Assembly (NCBI GenBank): GCA_043808235.1
Contig: JAZDFC010000068.1
Location: forward strand, 1 to 64,000
Direction of reading: 5' to 3'
Length of the DNA: 64,000 bases
From: JAZDFC01 sp043808235
GTDB taxonomy: Bacteria; Bacteroidota; Ignavibacteria; Ignavibacteriales; Melioribacteraceae
The translations under genes were made by a program, and so were the position numbers. Positions 50,984 through 59,856 of the stretch are shown here, piece after piece. Numbering within the stretch: the stretch's first letter is position 1; every line of letters begins with the position of its first letter. The notes beneath the pieces were generated by a model. The model was not told the origin of the DNA, searched no databases, and saw only the letters and a program-made list of their open reading frames with translations.

Positions 50984-53725
50984 ATGTCTAAGATTTACAA
51001 AATCCTATTCACGATGGTGTTGATGACAGCAACACTATTTGCGCAGGACTACACTCTATCAGGTGTAGTAACCGGCGCCGCAACAGGCGATAAACTTATC
51101 GGTGCTAATGTGGTTGTTAAAAATTCAACTGCTGGCGCTGCAACAGATACCGACGGTAAATACGCAATAACTCTTGCAGCTGGAACCTACACAGTTGCTT
51201 GCAGCTACGTTGGTTTTGAAACACAAACAGTATCAGTTCAAGTTACAGGAAATACAGTACTTGATTTCAGATTGGCTGAACGTGAATTCTCACTTTCGGT
51301 TACAGTACTTGCTAACCGTGCGAAAGAAAGAGAAACACCGGTTGCATTTACAAACGTTGATAAAAGCGACATGCAATTGAAACTCGGCTCGCGCGATATT
51401 CCATTGCTATTAAATACGACTCCATCAGTATATTCGACAGAAAATGGCGGTGGCGCTGGTGATGCAAGAATTAATATCCGCGGCTTTGATCAGAAAAACG
51501 TTGCAATAATGATCAACGGTGTGCCCATTAATGATATGGAAAACGGCTGGGTTTATTGGTCAAACTGGGACGGACTTGGAGATGCAACTTCATCAATCCA
51601 GATTCAGAGAGGATTGAGCGCAGTTAATCTTGCCACCCCATCCATCGGCGGCACCATGAACATTATTACCGATCCTACAGCTTTGAAATTCGGTGCAAAA
51701 TTCAAACAAGAATTCGGTAATAAGAGCTTCATGAAATCAACACTTTCGTTCAACTCGGGATTGATTGATGGAAAGTGGGCAGTAAGTGCTGCAATAGTAA
51801 GAAAACTTGGCGACGGTGTATTCGATAAAACATGGACCGACGCGTGGGCGTATTATTTTGGAGCTGCATATAACATCGATGAAAACAATAGATTGGAATT
51901 ATATCTTATTGGCGCTCCACAGCAACATGGACAAAATAGCTACAAACAAAACATTGCTACATACGACAATGCGTATGCAAAAGAATTAGGTTATTCTGAG
52001 GATGCGTTGAGTCAATTCCCGGAAGCTGGTAAAAATTACAATCAGACTGTATATCCGGTAACTGAGTCATATGCAGGTAAGCAATGGTACACAGGTCTTT
52101 TTAGCGCTGAAGGTAAAGAGTTCGATAGACATGATAAGAGTTATATTAATGAAAGAGTAAATTATTTCCATAAACCAATCGCTAATTTAAACTGGTATTC
52201 GGTTCTATCGCAAGATTTAAGCCTTTATACTACCCTGTATTGGTCAGGTGGACACGGTGGTGGTACCGGTACTTTCGGTTCGATGAAATGGAATTATGAT
52301 TATCCAAGCAGCCGAAGAGTTGATTGGGATGCAACAATAGCAAATAACGTAAGTAATACACCCGATGCTGATGGACAAATTGCAGCCAAAGGTATTTTAA
52401 GAGGCAGCAGAAATAACCAGTGGACCATCGGACTTATCTCGAAGGCCTTTTATAAAGTCTCAAATAATTTCACAGCTTCTATTGGTCTTGATTGGCGTAC
52501 AGCTTCAATCGACCACTATAGAGATGTAGTTGATTTATTAGGAGCGGATTATTGGTTAAGTAAAGACAATGACTTTGCAAGCGCTGACGGTGAAAAACTT
52601 GGATTGGGAGACAAATTCAATTATTATAATACAAACGATGTTAATTGGATTGGCGGATATGTTCAAGGCGAATTTTCTCAGGATATGTTAACCGCTTATG
52701 GTACTTTCGGTTATTCAATGATAAAGTATAATTATACAGATCATTTTACAAAGGACGATAATGGTAGTGAACTTAATCTCGAAAGTGATAATATCGGTGG
52801 ATACCAGATGAAAGGTGGAGCTGATTTAAGATTAACTAACGATCTTGAAGTTTACGCGAACGCTGGTTATGTATCCAAAGTTCCTACATTCGATCAAGTT
52901 ATTAACGATGCTCGCGGTGTATTTATTGAAGATCAAAAGAATGAAAATTTCATTCATGTTGAAGCAGGTTCAAACTGGAGAGGTCTCGAAGGTCAATTAA
53001 GCCTCAAAGGTAATGTTTACTTCACTAAATGGTCCGATCGTGCATCTACTCAAGTCGTTGTTAACGCTGACGGTTCCGAAGGTTTGATTACTCTTACCGG
53101 TATCAGCTCGCAGCATATGGGCTTTGAACTTGAAGCCGCTTTTCAACCTGTTGAATTCGGTAGATTAGATATCGGCGCTTCATTCGGTAATTGGAAATAT
53201 ACTGAAGATATCAGCGGTCAGTATGAAAACTACAAAACCGATGGTACTATTGAAGTTAAAGATTATAACTATTATATCAAGGATCTAAAAGTTGGCGATC
53301 AACCGCAAGCACAATTTGCAATCGCAGCTTCCGTATTCCCGGTTGAAGGTTTAGTTGCTGTTGTAGATTACAAGTATTTCGCAAATCATTATGCGTTCTT
53401 TAATCCATTTAGCAGAACTAAAGATACAGATAGAGAACAAAGTTGGAATATTCCAAATTATGGAATTCTTGATTTTCACTTTAGCTACGATCTTCCAATT
53501 GATATTGCTGGTGTGAAACTGCAACTATTCGGACACATTTTCAACGTGCTTGATGATTTATATATTACAGATGCTGTTGATAATAGCTCCTATGTTGCGT
53601 ACAAAATTGATTCTAATGACGATGGAACGAGAGACAAAATTGCTGAATCTCACGGCGCTTCTGCTGCTGAAGTATTCATTGGGTTGCCAAGAACTTTCAA
53701 TCTTGGTTTAAGCCTCGCTTTATAA
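50984..53725 (+). CDS. TonB-dependent outer membrane receptor
   Basis: 913 residues. AAGGGG lies 8 nt upstream of the ATG. The signal peptide is about residues 1-20. A carboxypeptidase-regulatory-like domain (about 22-103: LSGVVTGAATGDKLIGANVV) is typical of Bacteroidota receptors. The plug (about 110-235) contains VAIMINGVPINDMENGWVYW and SIQIQRGLSAVNLATPSIGG. The remaining ~680 residues form a 22-strand barrel ending in AFNLG-like FNLGLSLAL with a terminal hydrophobic residue. It imports an unknown TonB-dependent ligand. There is no paired SusD-like gene next to it, so a classic polysaccharide locus is unlikely. A terminator follows. Confidence 0.92.
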   Translation: MSKIYKILFTMVLMTATLFAQDYTLSGVVTGAATGDKLIGANVVVKNSTAGAATDTDGKYAITLAAGTYTVACSYVGFETQTVSVQVTGNTVLDFRLAEREFSLSVTVLANRAKERETPVAFTNVDKSDMQLKLGSRDIPLLLNTTPSVYSTENGGGAGDARINIRGFDQKNVAIMINGVPINDMENGWVYWSNWDGLGDATSSIQIQRGLSAVNLATPSIGGTMNIITDPTALKFGAKFKQEFGNKSFMKSTLSFNSGLIDGKWAVSAAIVRKLGDGVFDKTWTDAWAYYFGAAYNIDENNRLELYLIGAPQQHGQNSYKQNIATYDNAYAKELGYSEDALSQFPEAGKNYNQTVYPVTESYAGKQWYTGLFSAEGKEFDRHDKSYINERVNYFHKPIANLNWYSVLSQDLSLYTTLYWSGGHGGGTGTFGSMKWNYDYPSSRRVDWDATIANNVSNTPDADGQIAAKGILRGSRNNQWTIGLISKAFYKVSNNFTASIGLDWRTASIDHYRDVVDLLGADYWLSKDNDFASADGEKLGLGDKFNYYNTNDVNWIGGYVQGEFSQDMLTAYGTFGYSMIKYNYTDHFTKDDNGSELNLESDNIGGYQMKGGADLRLTNDLEVYANAGYVSKVPTFDQVINDARGVFIEDQKNENFIHVEAGSNWRGLEGQLSLKGNVYFTKWSDRASTQVVVNADGSEGLITLTGISSQHMGFELEAAFQPVEFGRLDIGASFGNWKYTEDISGQYENYKTDGTIEVKDYNYYIKDLKVGDQPQAQFAIAASVFPVEGLVAVVDYKYFANHYAFFNPFSRTKDTDREQSWNIPNYGILDFHFSYDLPIDIAGVKLQLFGHIFNVLDDLYITDAVDNSSYVAYKIDSNDDGTRDKIAESHGASAAEVFIGLPRTFNLGLSLAL

Positions 53726-53746
53726 TATTTGTATAAGTCTCAAAAA

Positions 53747-53772
53747 GGCTGCTCATCCGGGCAGCCTTTTTT
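53747..53772 (+). terminator. Terminator after the TonB receptor gene
   Basis: GGCTGC (53747-53752) pairs with GCAGCC (53761-53766) around an 8-nt loop, followed by six T residues; the A run before it extends the stem with the T tract. It begins 22 nt after the stop codon. Confidence 0.85.
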
Positions 53773-53878
53773 ATTTGCATACTCATCAATTCAGAATTAC
53801 AAATACACAAAACTCCCAACTCATAGAGAAAATTTTTATATTTTAGACAAGATTTTAAATCATAATTCAGAAACCGCA

Positions 53879-55096
53879 ATGAAAAAATTCTTTGTTACAA
53901 TTTTTATTTTCTTTACAATTTTAATAAATATTTTTCCCCAGCAACCCTATGTTATATTGGTCTCATTCGATGCATTCAGATGGGATTATCCCGACCGGGG
54001 AATATCGCCTGCAATAGAAAAGATGAGGCAGGAGGGAGTATCAGCTTTGTCATTTCAGCCGTGCTTTCCTTCAAAAACTTTTCCTAACCATTTATCAATT
54101 ATCACCGGGATGTACCCGGAAAATCATGGAATAATTTTAAATACATTCATCAATCCATTTACAAAGGAATTGTACCGGCTTGGCGATCGTTCCCAGGTAG
54201 TAAATCCCGAATGGTATCTTGGTGAACCATTTTGGGAAACTGCAAGACGGAATGGAATAATTTCTGCAAGTTATTTTTGGCCCGGCTCCGAAATTGATAA
54301 TGAACAAGAGAGACCGAATTATTATCTTCCTTTTAACGATAGTACCCCGAATATGGAGAGAATCGCCTCGGTTATTGATTGGCTAAAACTGCCTTATGAA
54401 GAGCGGCCTCATTTTATCACGCTTTACTTTGATGATACGGACGACAAAGGTCATGAATATGGACCGAATTCACCCGAAATTAATGACGCCATAAAAACTC
54501 TCGATGGTAATTTGGATAGTCTTTATAAAGGTATTACTGCCCTTGGCTTGAAGGATAGTATAAATGTTATTCTAATTTCAGATCACGGGATGACGGAAGT
54601 ATCATTAGACAGGTTGATAAATCTTGAAACCATTCTTTCGGGGTTGGATTTTTCCGCTTATGATAATGGTCCGGTTGTAATGATTTTTCCGGATGAAAGT
54701 TCTACATCGGAAATTTATGATCGGCTCAAACAAAATGAAAATCATTATAAGGTTTACCTTAAAGATAATATTCCCGACTACTATCATTTTTCAAAACACC
54801 CGTTTATTGCACCAATAATTTTAATTGCCGATTTAGGCTGGACTATTGTTGACAATTTAAATTTTATGAAAGAACATTTTTATTCTGCAAAAGGAAATCA
54901 TGGTTATCCCGTTGACGAAATTGATATGCACGGAATTTTTATTGCTGAGGGTCCAGCTTTCCGCAAGGGATTGAAAACCGGCACACTTTGGAATATCGAT
55001 ATCTATCCCCTTCTCTGCAAAATTTTCGGAATTGAACCGAGATCGAATATCGACGGGAATTTGGAACGAATTGAGTTTATTTTGAACACTCCTTAA
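53879..55096 (+). CDS. Exported nucleotide pyrophosphatase/phosphodiesterase (NPP) family protein
   Basis: 405 residues from the ATG at 53879. A longer in-frame start at 53729 would begin inside the receptor gene's terminator and precede the signal peptide KKFFVTIFIFFTILINIF. Alkaline-phosphatase superfamily NPP hallmarks: metal Asp31 in SFDAFRWDY, nucleophile Thr67 in FPSKTFPNH, Asp188 and His192 in DDTDDKGHEYGP, and Asp235 and His236 in ISDHGMTE. A further His is in GNHGYPVDE near the end. It hydrolyses phosphodiester or pyrophosphate bonds, probably in the periplasm. Substrate is unknown. Its stop codon lies inside the first base pairs of the RAYT repeat copy. Confidence 0.9.
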   Translation: MKKFFVTIFIFFTILINIFPQQPYVILVSFDAFRWDYPDRGISPAIEKMRQEGVSALSFQPCFPSKTFPNHLSIITGMYPENHGIILNTFINPFTKELYRLGDRSQVVNPEWYLGEPFWETARRNGIISASYFWPGSEIDNEQERPNYYLPFNDSTPNMERIASVIDWLKLPYEERPHFITLYFDDTDDKGHEYGPNSPEINDAIKTLDGNLDSLYKGITALGLKDSINVILISDHGMTEVSLDRLINLETILSGLDFSAYDNGPVVMIFPDESSTSEIYDRLKQNENHYKVYLKDNIPDYYHFSKHPFIAPIILIADLGWTIVDNLNFMKEHFYSAKGNHGYPVDEIDMHGIFIAEGPAFRKGLKTGTLWNIDIYPLLCKIFGIEPRSNIDGNLERIEFILNTP

Positions 55097-55194
55097 GATG
55101 GCATCCCTTCAAGAGATGACATCTTTTATCTTTTCACTCTAATTCAAGATTCCATCTTTCCGCCTCCGTCTTACTCACAAAAGATGTAATCTTG
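55095..55194. repeat. REP-like repeat, downstream flank of RAYT (copy A)
   Basis: 100-bp unit with two imperfect palindromes. The first starts AAGATGGCATC and continues to GATGACATCTT; the second starts with CAAGATTCCATCTTT and ends AAAGATGTAATCTTG. Same order and orientation as the copies at 55911-56012 and 56024-56124. Confidence 0.85.
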
Positions 55195-55219
55195 CTGGCA
55201 ATTAATTATAGGATAGTTA

Positions 55220-55801
55220 TTATTCATCCTCAATCAAATAATCATCAGCATGATCAGCTGATTTATAATCTCTATGGAAATTAATAAAAGACTTTCTTCC
55301 GCTAAACCAATCTAAAACATCGTTTCTTTGTAATTCTGTCTTTTTATCTGCAATGACAATTTTATACGAACTAAACTTATATTTTTCTAAATCCATTTCT
55401 ATTTTATGATGGACGGGATTCGCATGAATATAGTATACAGCCTGTAATAGATATTTTTCATCATCAATAATTTTCCTTTTAAAATTTGATTGGAAAAGAT
55501 TTCCTTTTCTTTTCAGTTGTAAATTTATCGACATTGAGTATGAGATAAAGAATTTCCTGAATTGTTCAATAATGATTTCAGAGGAATCGTGTATAGAAGA
55601 TATCAACAGATGAAAATGGTTTGGTAGTAAACAAAACGAATAAGCTTTTACATGATTGTGCAGATAGTAAGAATATCTCTTCAAAAAGTATTTATAATTC
55701 TCATCGTTATAAAACAGCTTATCATGCCCCACTGCTCTGTTATAAACATGATAATATCGGTTGACATAAAAATCCGGATGATAGTCAATTCTTTTCGACA
55801 T
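55220..55801 (-). CDS. REP-associated tyrosine transposase (RAYT, IS200-like Y1 family)
   Basis: 193 residues of the Y1/HUH transposase superfamily. The HUH site is LLPNHFHLLI (His62, His64), and the catalytic Tyr is expected at Tyr124 in AVYYIHANPV. The C-terminal region is long, as in TnpA-REP/RAYT proteins rather than in short IS200 TnpA. It lacks typical IS200 left/right ends but is flanked by related palindromic repeats on both sides. RAYTs nick and rejoin single-stranded DNA at REP hairpins and are usually single-copy and domesticated-like. Length and motif spacing look intact. The gene starts 50 nt before the next repeat block. Confidence 0.88.
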   Translation of the reverse strand: MSKRIDYHPDFYVNRYYHVYNRAVGHDKLFYNDENYKYFLKRYSYYLHNHVKAYSFCLLPNHFHLLISSIHDSSEIIIEQFRKFFISYSMSINLQLKRKGNLFQSNFKRKIIDDEKYLLQAVYYIHANPVHHKIEMDLEKYKFSSYKIVIADKKTELQRNDVLDWFSGRKSFINFHRDYKSADHADDYLIEDE

Positions 55802-56131
55802 ATATCCACCTTGTGTTGAAAAATCATTTCAAAAATCTAATCGTATTTCGACAAATTCCATCTTTCTGTCTCCACCTTACTCGCTAAGATGTAATCTTGT
55901 TCACCTTACTAAAGATGGCATCTCTAAAAGAGATGACATCTTTTATCTTTTCACACACATCCAAAGATTCCATCTTTCTGTCTCCATTTTACTCACAAAA
56001 GATGTAATCTTGTTCGCCTTTCTAAAGATGGCATCTCTCAAAGAGATGACATCTTTTGCCTTTTCACATACATTCAAAGATTCCATCTTTCTGCCTCCAT
56101 TTCCCCGCGGAAGATGTAATCTTGATTCACT
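55802..56131. repeat. REP-like tandem array upstream of RAYT (partial plus two full units)
   Basis: 330 nt mostly repeat. A partial unit 0 (55852-55899) holds only the second palindrome. Full unit 1 spans 55911-56012 and full unit 2 spans 56024-56124, giving a 113-bp period. Palindrome 1 is AAAGATGGCATCTCT / AGAGATGACATCTTT with a 3-nt loop (15-bp stem, one conserved G-A mismatch at the 8th pair). Palindrome 2 is AAGATTCCATCTTT / AAAGATGTAATCTT with one C-T mismatch and a ~19-nt loop. Unit 2 ends within a few bases of the stop of the next gene. Confidence 0.85.
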
Positions 56132-57118
56132 CTATAATTCCCCTTCCTTTGCAGTAATAAATGTGTTCCCTCTCTTTTTAAAGTAGTCAACTTCTCCGGT
56201 AATATTTAGAAAATTCTCGCTAGTAATAATTAAATGGAAAACACTATTTGTATCGCCGGTTTCGCAATAAAATTTTAACAACGATTTCACTTCATCAATA
56301 TCTGTTGTTGTTAAATCCTTGAAATGAGCTTTTGAAATTATTTTTTTATGCTGCTTTTGGAATTCATCGCGGATAAAGCTAAACACTGGCGACTTTGAAA
56401 TCTCTGAAGCATTATCGTAAACACAATACTTGGCATCAGCAAAAACAGTGGACACGGCTTTTACAGAGGAGGAGAGTCTCTTTCTATCAAAGGATTCATC
56501 GAGCTTGAAATTCGATTCCGTTATTTCATCGCCAATTAAAATTACGAAATCATGTTTATATTCTTTCAGCTTTTTAATATCGGTTTCCGAATTAAACGAC
56601 GGCAGTAGCGCAATTGTAAAAGGATAGGTTATTCCTAACAACTCATCCAAATTTTGGTAATCAATAATTATCATCAGTATTTTCGAGCGGTTGCGTTGTA
56701 ACTGTTTATTATAATTGATGTCGGCGTTTAATTTTAAATATCCACCCGAATAAATTTTGAGTGACGAACCTCCGTTGATTGCCTTTTCCTCGTTCAAAAT
56801 ATTAATTTCATTCTTAGAAAATCTGTCGGACAATTCCTTTAAAATCAGTGGAATAGGAAGATCATAAGGCAGATTGATTTCGAATTTTGAATTTATCGAA
56901 TCATCATCTGCGGGCTTATATTTTTTTGTTCGTATCCATTCTTCTTCGATGCCATAGTCATCTAAGATTTTTAAAAAACCTTGAGTTATTTCCATTACCG
57001 AAGAGTCAATCTGTTCCGGCTTCTCAGCCTTCTTTTTGAAGAGACTAACAGCAACATTGCCGAGCAACAAAACAATTGCGATAATGAGTAAAACGATGAC
57101 TAAACGATTCTTATTCAA
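56132..57118 (-). CDS. Membrane-anchored divergent polysaccharide deacetylase-like protein
   Basis: 328 residues. A single N-terminal membrane segment (about 5-24) is followed by an acidic linker, then a domain starting ILMIIIDYQNLDELLGITYP and continuing FTIALLPSFNSETDIKKLKE. This resembles the start of divergent polysaccharide deacetylase 2 (YibQ-like) domains. Key histidine/aspartate metal residues of that fold are not obvious, so activity is doubtful. The start is TTG (57118) because an upstream ATG runs into a stop and the membrane segment needs this N terminus. Its stop codon overlaps the end of the RAYT repeat array. Function unknown. Confidence 0.55.
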   Translation of the reverse strand: MNKNRLVIVLLIIAIVLLLGNVAVSLFKKKAEKPEQIDSSVMEITQGFLKILDDYGIEEEWIRTKKYKPADDDSINSKFEINLPYDLPIPLILKELSDRFSKNEINILNEEKAINGGSSLKIYSGGYLKLNADINYNKQLQRNRSKILMIIIDYQNLDELLGITYPFTIALLPSFNSETDIKKLKEYKHDFVILIGDEITESNFKLDESFDRKRLSSSVKAVSTVFADAKYCVYDNASEISKSPVFSFIRDEFQKQHKKIISKAHFKDLTTTDIDEVKSLLKFYCETGDTNSVFHLIITSENFLNITGEVDYFKKRGNTFITAKEGEL

Positions 57119-57161
57119 TTTACACCGAATTAATATTCATGTTCAATATGCTGAAATGAGA

Positions 57162-57941
57162 CTACTTATTTTTGAATTGAGGTTTTCTTTTTTCGATGAA
57201 AGCAGTTGTGCCTTCTTTAAAATCCTCGGTGCCACAACAGGCAGCGAATAACGATGCTTCTATTTTTAAACCTTCCTCTTTAGGAAGTTCAGCAGCAGCA
57301 ACTGCTTGCAGAACCATTTTTACCGCAACTTGACTCTTAGATGAAATTTTAATTGCCAATTCTTTAGCCATCGGCAATAACTCTTCCGGTGGATATACTC
57401 TGTTTACGAGTCCCAGATTAAAAGCTTCGGTAGAATCAATCAAATGCCCGGTTAAAATATATTCAAGCGCTCGTCCTGAATTTATAAGCTTTGTCAATCG
57501 CTGTGTGCCGCCGTAACCCGGTATAATTCCAAGATTTACTTCGGGCTGTCCGAATTTTGCTTTTTCGGATGCGAGCCGAATATGACAAGCCATTGCAAGT
57601 TCGCAACCACCGCCAAGAGCGAAACCGTTCACGACTGCTATCACAGGCTTACCAAGGTTTTCAATCAAATTAAAAACTTCCTGCCCATTCTCCGCAAAAT
57701 TTTTCCCGGTATTCGAATCAAGTTGATTGATTTCAGCAATATCAGCTCCGGCAACAAAAGCCTTTTCGCCTGCGCCAGTAACAATCACAACATTTACTGA
57801 GTCATTAGTTTTTATCTTTGTAAAAAGCTCTCGCAATTCAGCAAGCATTTCAATATTTAAAGCATTGAGTTTATCTGTCCGGTTTATCGTAATAACCGCG
57901 ACTGAATCAGATAAATCGAAAAGCAAGTATTTATATTCCAT
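57162..57941 (-). CDS. Enoyl-CoA hydratase/crotonase family protein
   Basis: 259 residues, normal for a single-domain crotonase. The oxyanion-hole motifs are present: AFVAGADIAE (62-71) and NGFALGGGCELAMAC (105-119). The two catalytic acids are Glu114 and Glu134 (FGQPEVNLGIIPGYGGTQRL). Adds water to trans-2-enoyl-CoA; substrate chain length is not determinable. A strong SD (AGGAAGGA) lies 4 nt from the ATG. It follows the 194-aa membrane protein gene by 11 nt. Confidence 0.9.
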   Translation of the reverse strand: MEYKYLLFDLSDSVAVITINRTDKLNALNIEMLAELRELFTKIKTNDSVNVVIVTGAGEKAFVAGADIAEINQLDSNTGKNFAENGQEVFNLIENLGKPVIAVVNGFALGGGCELAMACHIRLASEKAKFGQPEVNLGIIPGYGGTQRLTKLINSGRALEYILTGHLIDSTEAFNLGLVNRVYPPEELLPMAKELAIKISSKSQVAVKMVLQAVAAAELPKEEGLKIEASLFAACCGTEDFKEGTTAFIEKRKPQFKNK

Positions 57942-57952
57942 TTATTCCTTCC

Positions 57953-58537
57953 TTAAAATTTTACAAATATTGGAATCCTAACTGATAAATCGAAAGAGAG
58001 AAATTGATCCTTTTCGAAATAATTATAATAACCGGCAACATCCATCAGAAACATTGAGAATCCTCCCCCAATATGGAAACCGGTTTTAGCAACTTCCTCA
58101 ACAAAATTATCGCGGCCTATACCAATTTTAAACTGATGGTAGTTTTCAAAATACCCAAAGGAGAATCCGCCCATTGCAACCGGCATTAATATTACAACAT
58201 CCTTTATTATCGGCGGGAAAAAATATTTAATACCCGCATCAAGAATAATACTATTGCTGGAGTAAGATGAATAATCGGTCACTTTATAGAAGCCTTGTTG
58301 ACCGGGATTATGCTGGTACCCGATTTTCATATATATGAAAACCGGGAGATATTCATTATCCGTATAAGAAAATTCGAAATCGAATCCCGCGCCGATATTA
58401 ACATCATCAGAACCATCGCCAATTGGGAACCGCGGACCGACGCCAGCCGCGAGAAATAATCCTTTCGCTTCGCCGAAACGAAATTGCCCAAATGAATTTA
58501 CTGCTAACAGCAGCAATATTAAAAATATCTTTTTCAT
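57953..58537 (-). CDS. Small outer-membrane beta-barrel-like protein
   Basis: 194 residues. A signal peptide (about 1-17, ending NSFGQ) is followed by a glycine-rich pattern with alternating hydrophobic and polar residues (e.g. GLFLAAGVGPRFPIGDGSDD). An aromatic C-terminal segment (QFLSFDLSVRIPIFVKF) fits an 8- to 10-stranded outer-membrane barrel. No specific family could be named. It overlaps neither neighbour: 9 nt after the DUF2231-like gene and 11 nt before the enoyl-CoA hydratase. Confidence 0.6.
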   Translation of the reverse strand: MKKIFLILLLLAVNSFGQFRFGEAKGLFLAAGVGPRFPIGDGSDDVNIGAGFDFEFSYTDNEYLPVFIYMKIGYQHNPGQQGFYKVTDYSSYSSNSIILDAGIKYFFPPIIKDVVILMPVAMGGFSFGYFENYHQFKIGIGRDNFVEEVAKTGFHIGGGFSMFLMDVAGYYNYFEKDQFLSFDLSVRIPIFVKF

Positions 58538-58546
58538 CTCTATATA

Positions 58547-59005
58547 CTATTGTAAAATTTTTATTCCAATCCCGTATTTATAAACCAACTCCGCGCCATA
58601 ATTTCCAGTCAAATATAAAAAGTAACAACCAATTAAACCAAGCACTGAAAAAATAATTAAAAAAGTCTTCGTTAATTTCTTTTTCATCACAATATACGTT
58701 CTAAAAATAAATAGTAATAAAAAATACCACAAAGTAACAGTAGCAAATTGTTCGTGCAAAGCGATAATCTCGTTAGGGAATTTCTGTTGTAATCCAAAAA
58801 TCAATTTAGCTGTTTCATATGCCTGGTTGCCGGTAAGCACGGCGGCAACTGCAGATAAAATTCCAAACGATAAAATCAAATGCGCTGATTTTGTATAGGC
58901 GTCTTTCTTAAATAGAACTCCGAATATTTCCATAAATGTATAGATAACAAAAAGCGCTATAGGGAAATGAACAATTTTAGGATGAAGTCCAGCAAAAAAT
59001 TCCAT
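58547..59005 (-). CDS. Four-helix membrane protein, DUF2231-like
   Basis: 152 residues with about four membrane segments. The start EFFAGLHPKIVHFPIALFVI resembles DUF2231 proteins, whose function is unknown. A conserved His near the N terminus (HPKIVHFP) is a typical feature of that family. 9 nt before the outer-membrane-like gene. Confidence 0.65.
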   Translation of the reverse strand: MEFFAGLHPKIVHFPIALFVIYTFMEIFGVLFKKDAYTKSAHLILSFGILSAVAAVLTGNQAYETAKLIFGLQQKFPNEIIALHEQFATVTLWYFLLLFIFRTYIVMKKKLTKTFLIIFSVLGLIGCYFLYLTGNYGAELVYKYGIGIKILQ

Positions 59006-59100
59006 TTACATATTTTCCATCTTTATTTTTCTAAATAACTCATTTTCCATTTTCTATTTTCCATCTTCTATCTTCTGAGTTCCAAAATGAAATTCCAAAA

Positions 59101-59856
59101 TCAACCGCACAATACACTTCCGCCATTCACATTTAATATTTCTCCATTTATATGTCTTGCAAGGTCTGATGCTAAAAATAAAACTGGTCCGGCAATATCT
59201 TGTGCAGTAGCTATTCTACCAATCGGTATATCTTTCCGTATTTTTTCCATATAATTTTTATCAGCAAATACTTCATCATTCATTTCCGTATCCACCCAGC
59301 CTGGCGCAACTGAATTTACAGTAATATTGAATGCGGCTAACTCTACCGCAAGCGATTTTGTGAATGAAATCATCCCGCCCTTCGACGCAGCATAATGAGA
59401 ATGAAACGCTTCGCCTCTTTGCCCGGCAGTTGAGGAAATATTAATAATTCTTCCGAAATTATTTTTTTTCATCACCGGAATTACAGCTTTGGCGAAAAGG
59501 AAAGTCGATGTTAAATTTATACGCATTAACTTTTCCCAATGATCGAGTGTCATCTTTGTTATATCGCCATCGTTCCATATTCCCGCATTGTGAACCAGAA
59601 CATCGATTTTTCCAAATTCATTTACCACATCTCCAACACACTTGTTTATATCCACTTCCGATTCCATATCAACTTTGTAGGCTGCAACTTTTGATACTGA
59701 TTGCATATCATTAATCAATTTATTTTTTCGGGCTTCGGCGCTAATGTAAGTAAATGCTACCTCAGATCCTGCAGCTGCGAATAAACGAACGCAGGATTCA
59801 CCAATTCCTCTTGAACCACCCGTTATTAATGTTACCTTATTTTTTAGATTGATCAC
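59101..59856 (-). CDS. Short-chain dehydrogenase/reductase (FabG-like)
   Basis: 251 residues, classical SDR. The NAD(P)-binding motif is TGGSRGIG (12-19), NAG is at 90-92, and the catalytic triad is Ser142, Tyr155 and Lys159 (HYAASKGG). It is closest to the 3-oxoacyl-ACP reductase type, but the substrate is not certain. The start is GTG at 59856, directly after the truA stop codon (0-nt gap), so translation is coupled. Confidence 0.9.
   Translation of the reverse strand: MINLKNKVTLITGGSRGIGESCVRLFAAAGSEVAFTYISAEARKNKLINDMQSVSKVAAYKVDMESEVDINKCVGDVVNEFGKIDVLVHNAGIWNDGDITKMTLDHWEKLMRINLTSTFLFAKAVIPVMKKNNFGRIINISSTAGQRGEAFHSHYAASKGGMISFTKSLAVELAAFNITVNSVAPGWVDTEMNDEVFADKNYMEKIRKDIPIGRIATAQDIAGPVLFLASDLARHINGEILNVNGGSVLCG

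Noticed and set aside
53729..53878. N-terminal extension of the NPP protein
   Set aside because: It would include the receptor terminator and place ~50 residues before the signal peptide.
55852..56124. CRISPR array
   Set aside because: The repeats are ~100 bp with no short direct repeats separated by unique spacers, and no cas genes are near.
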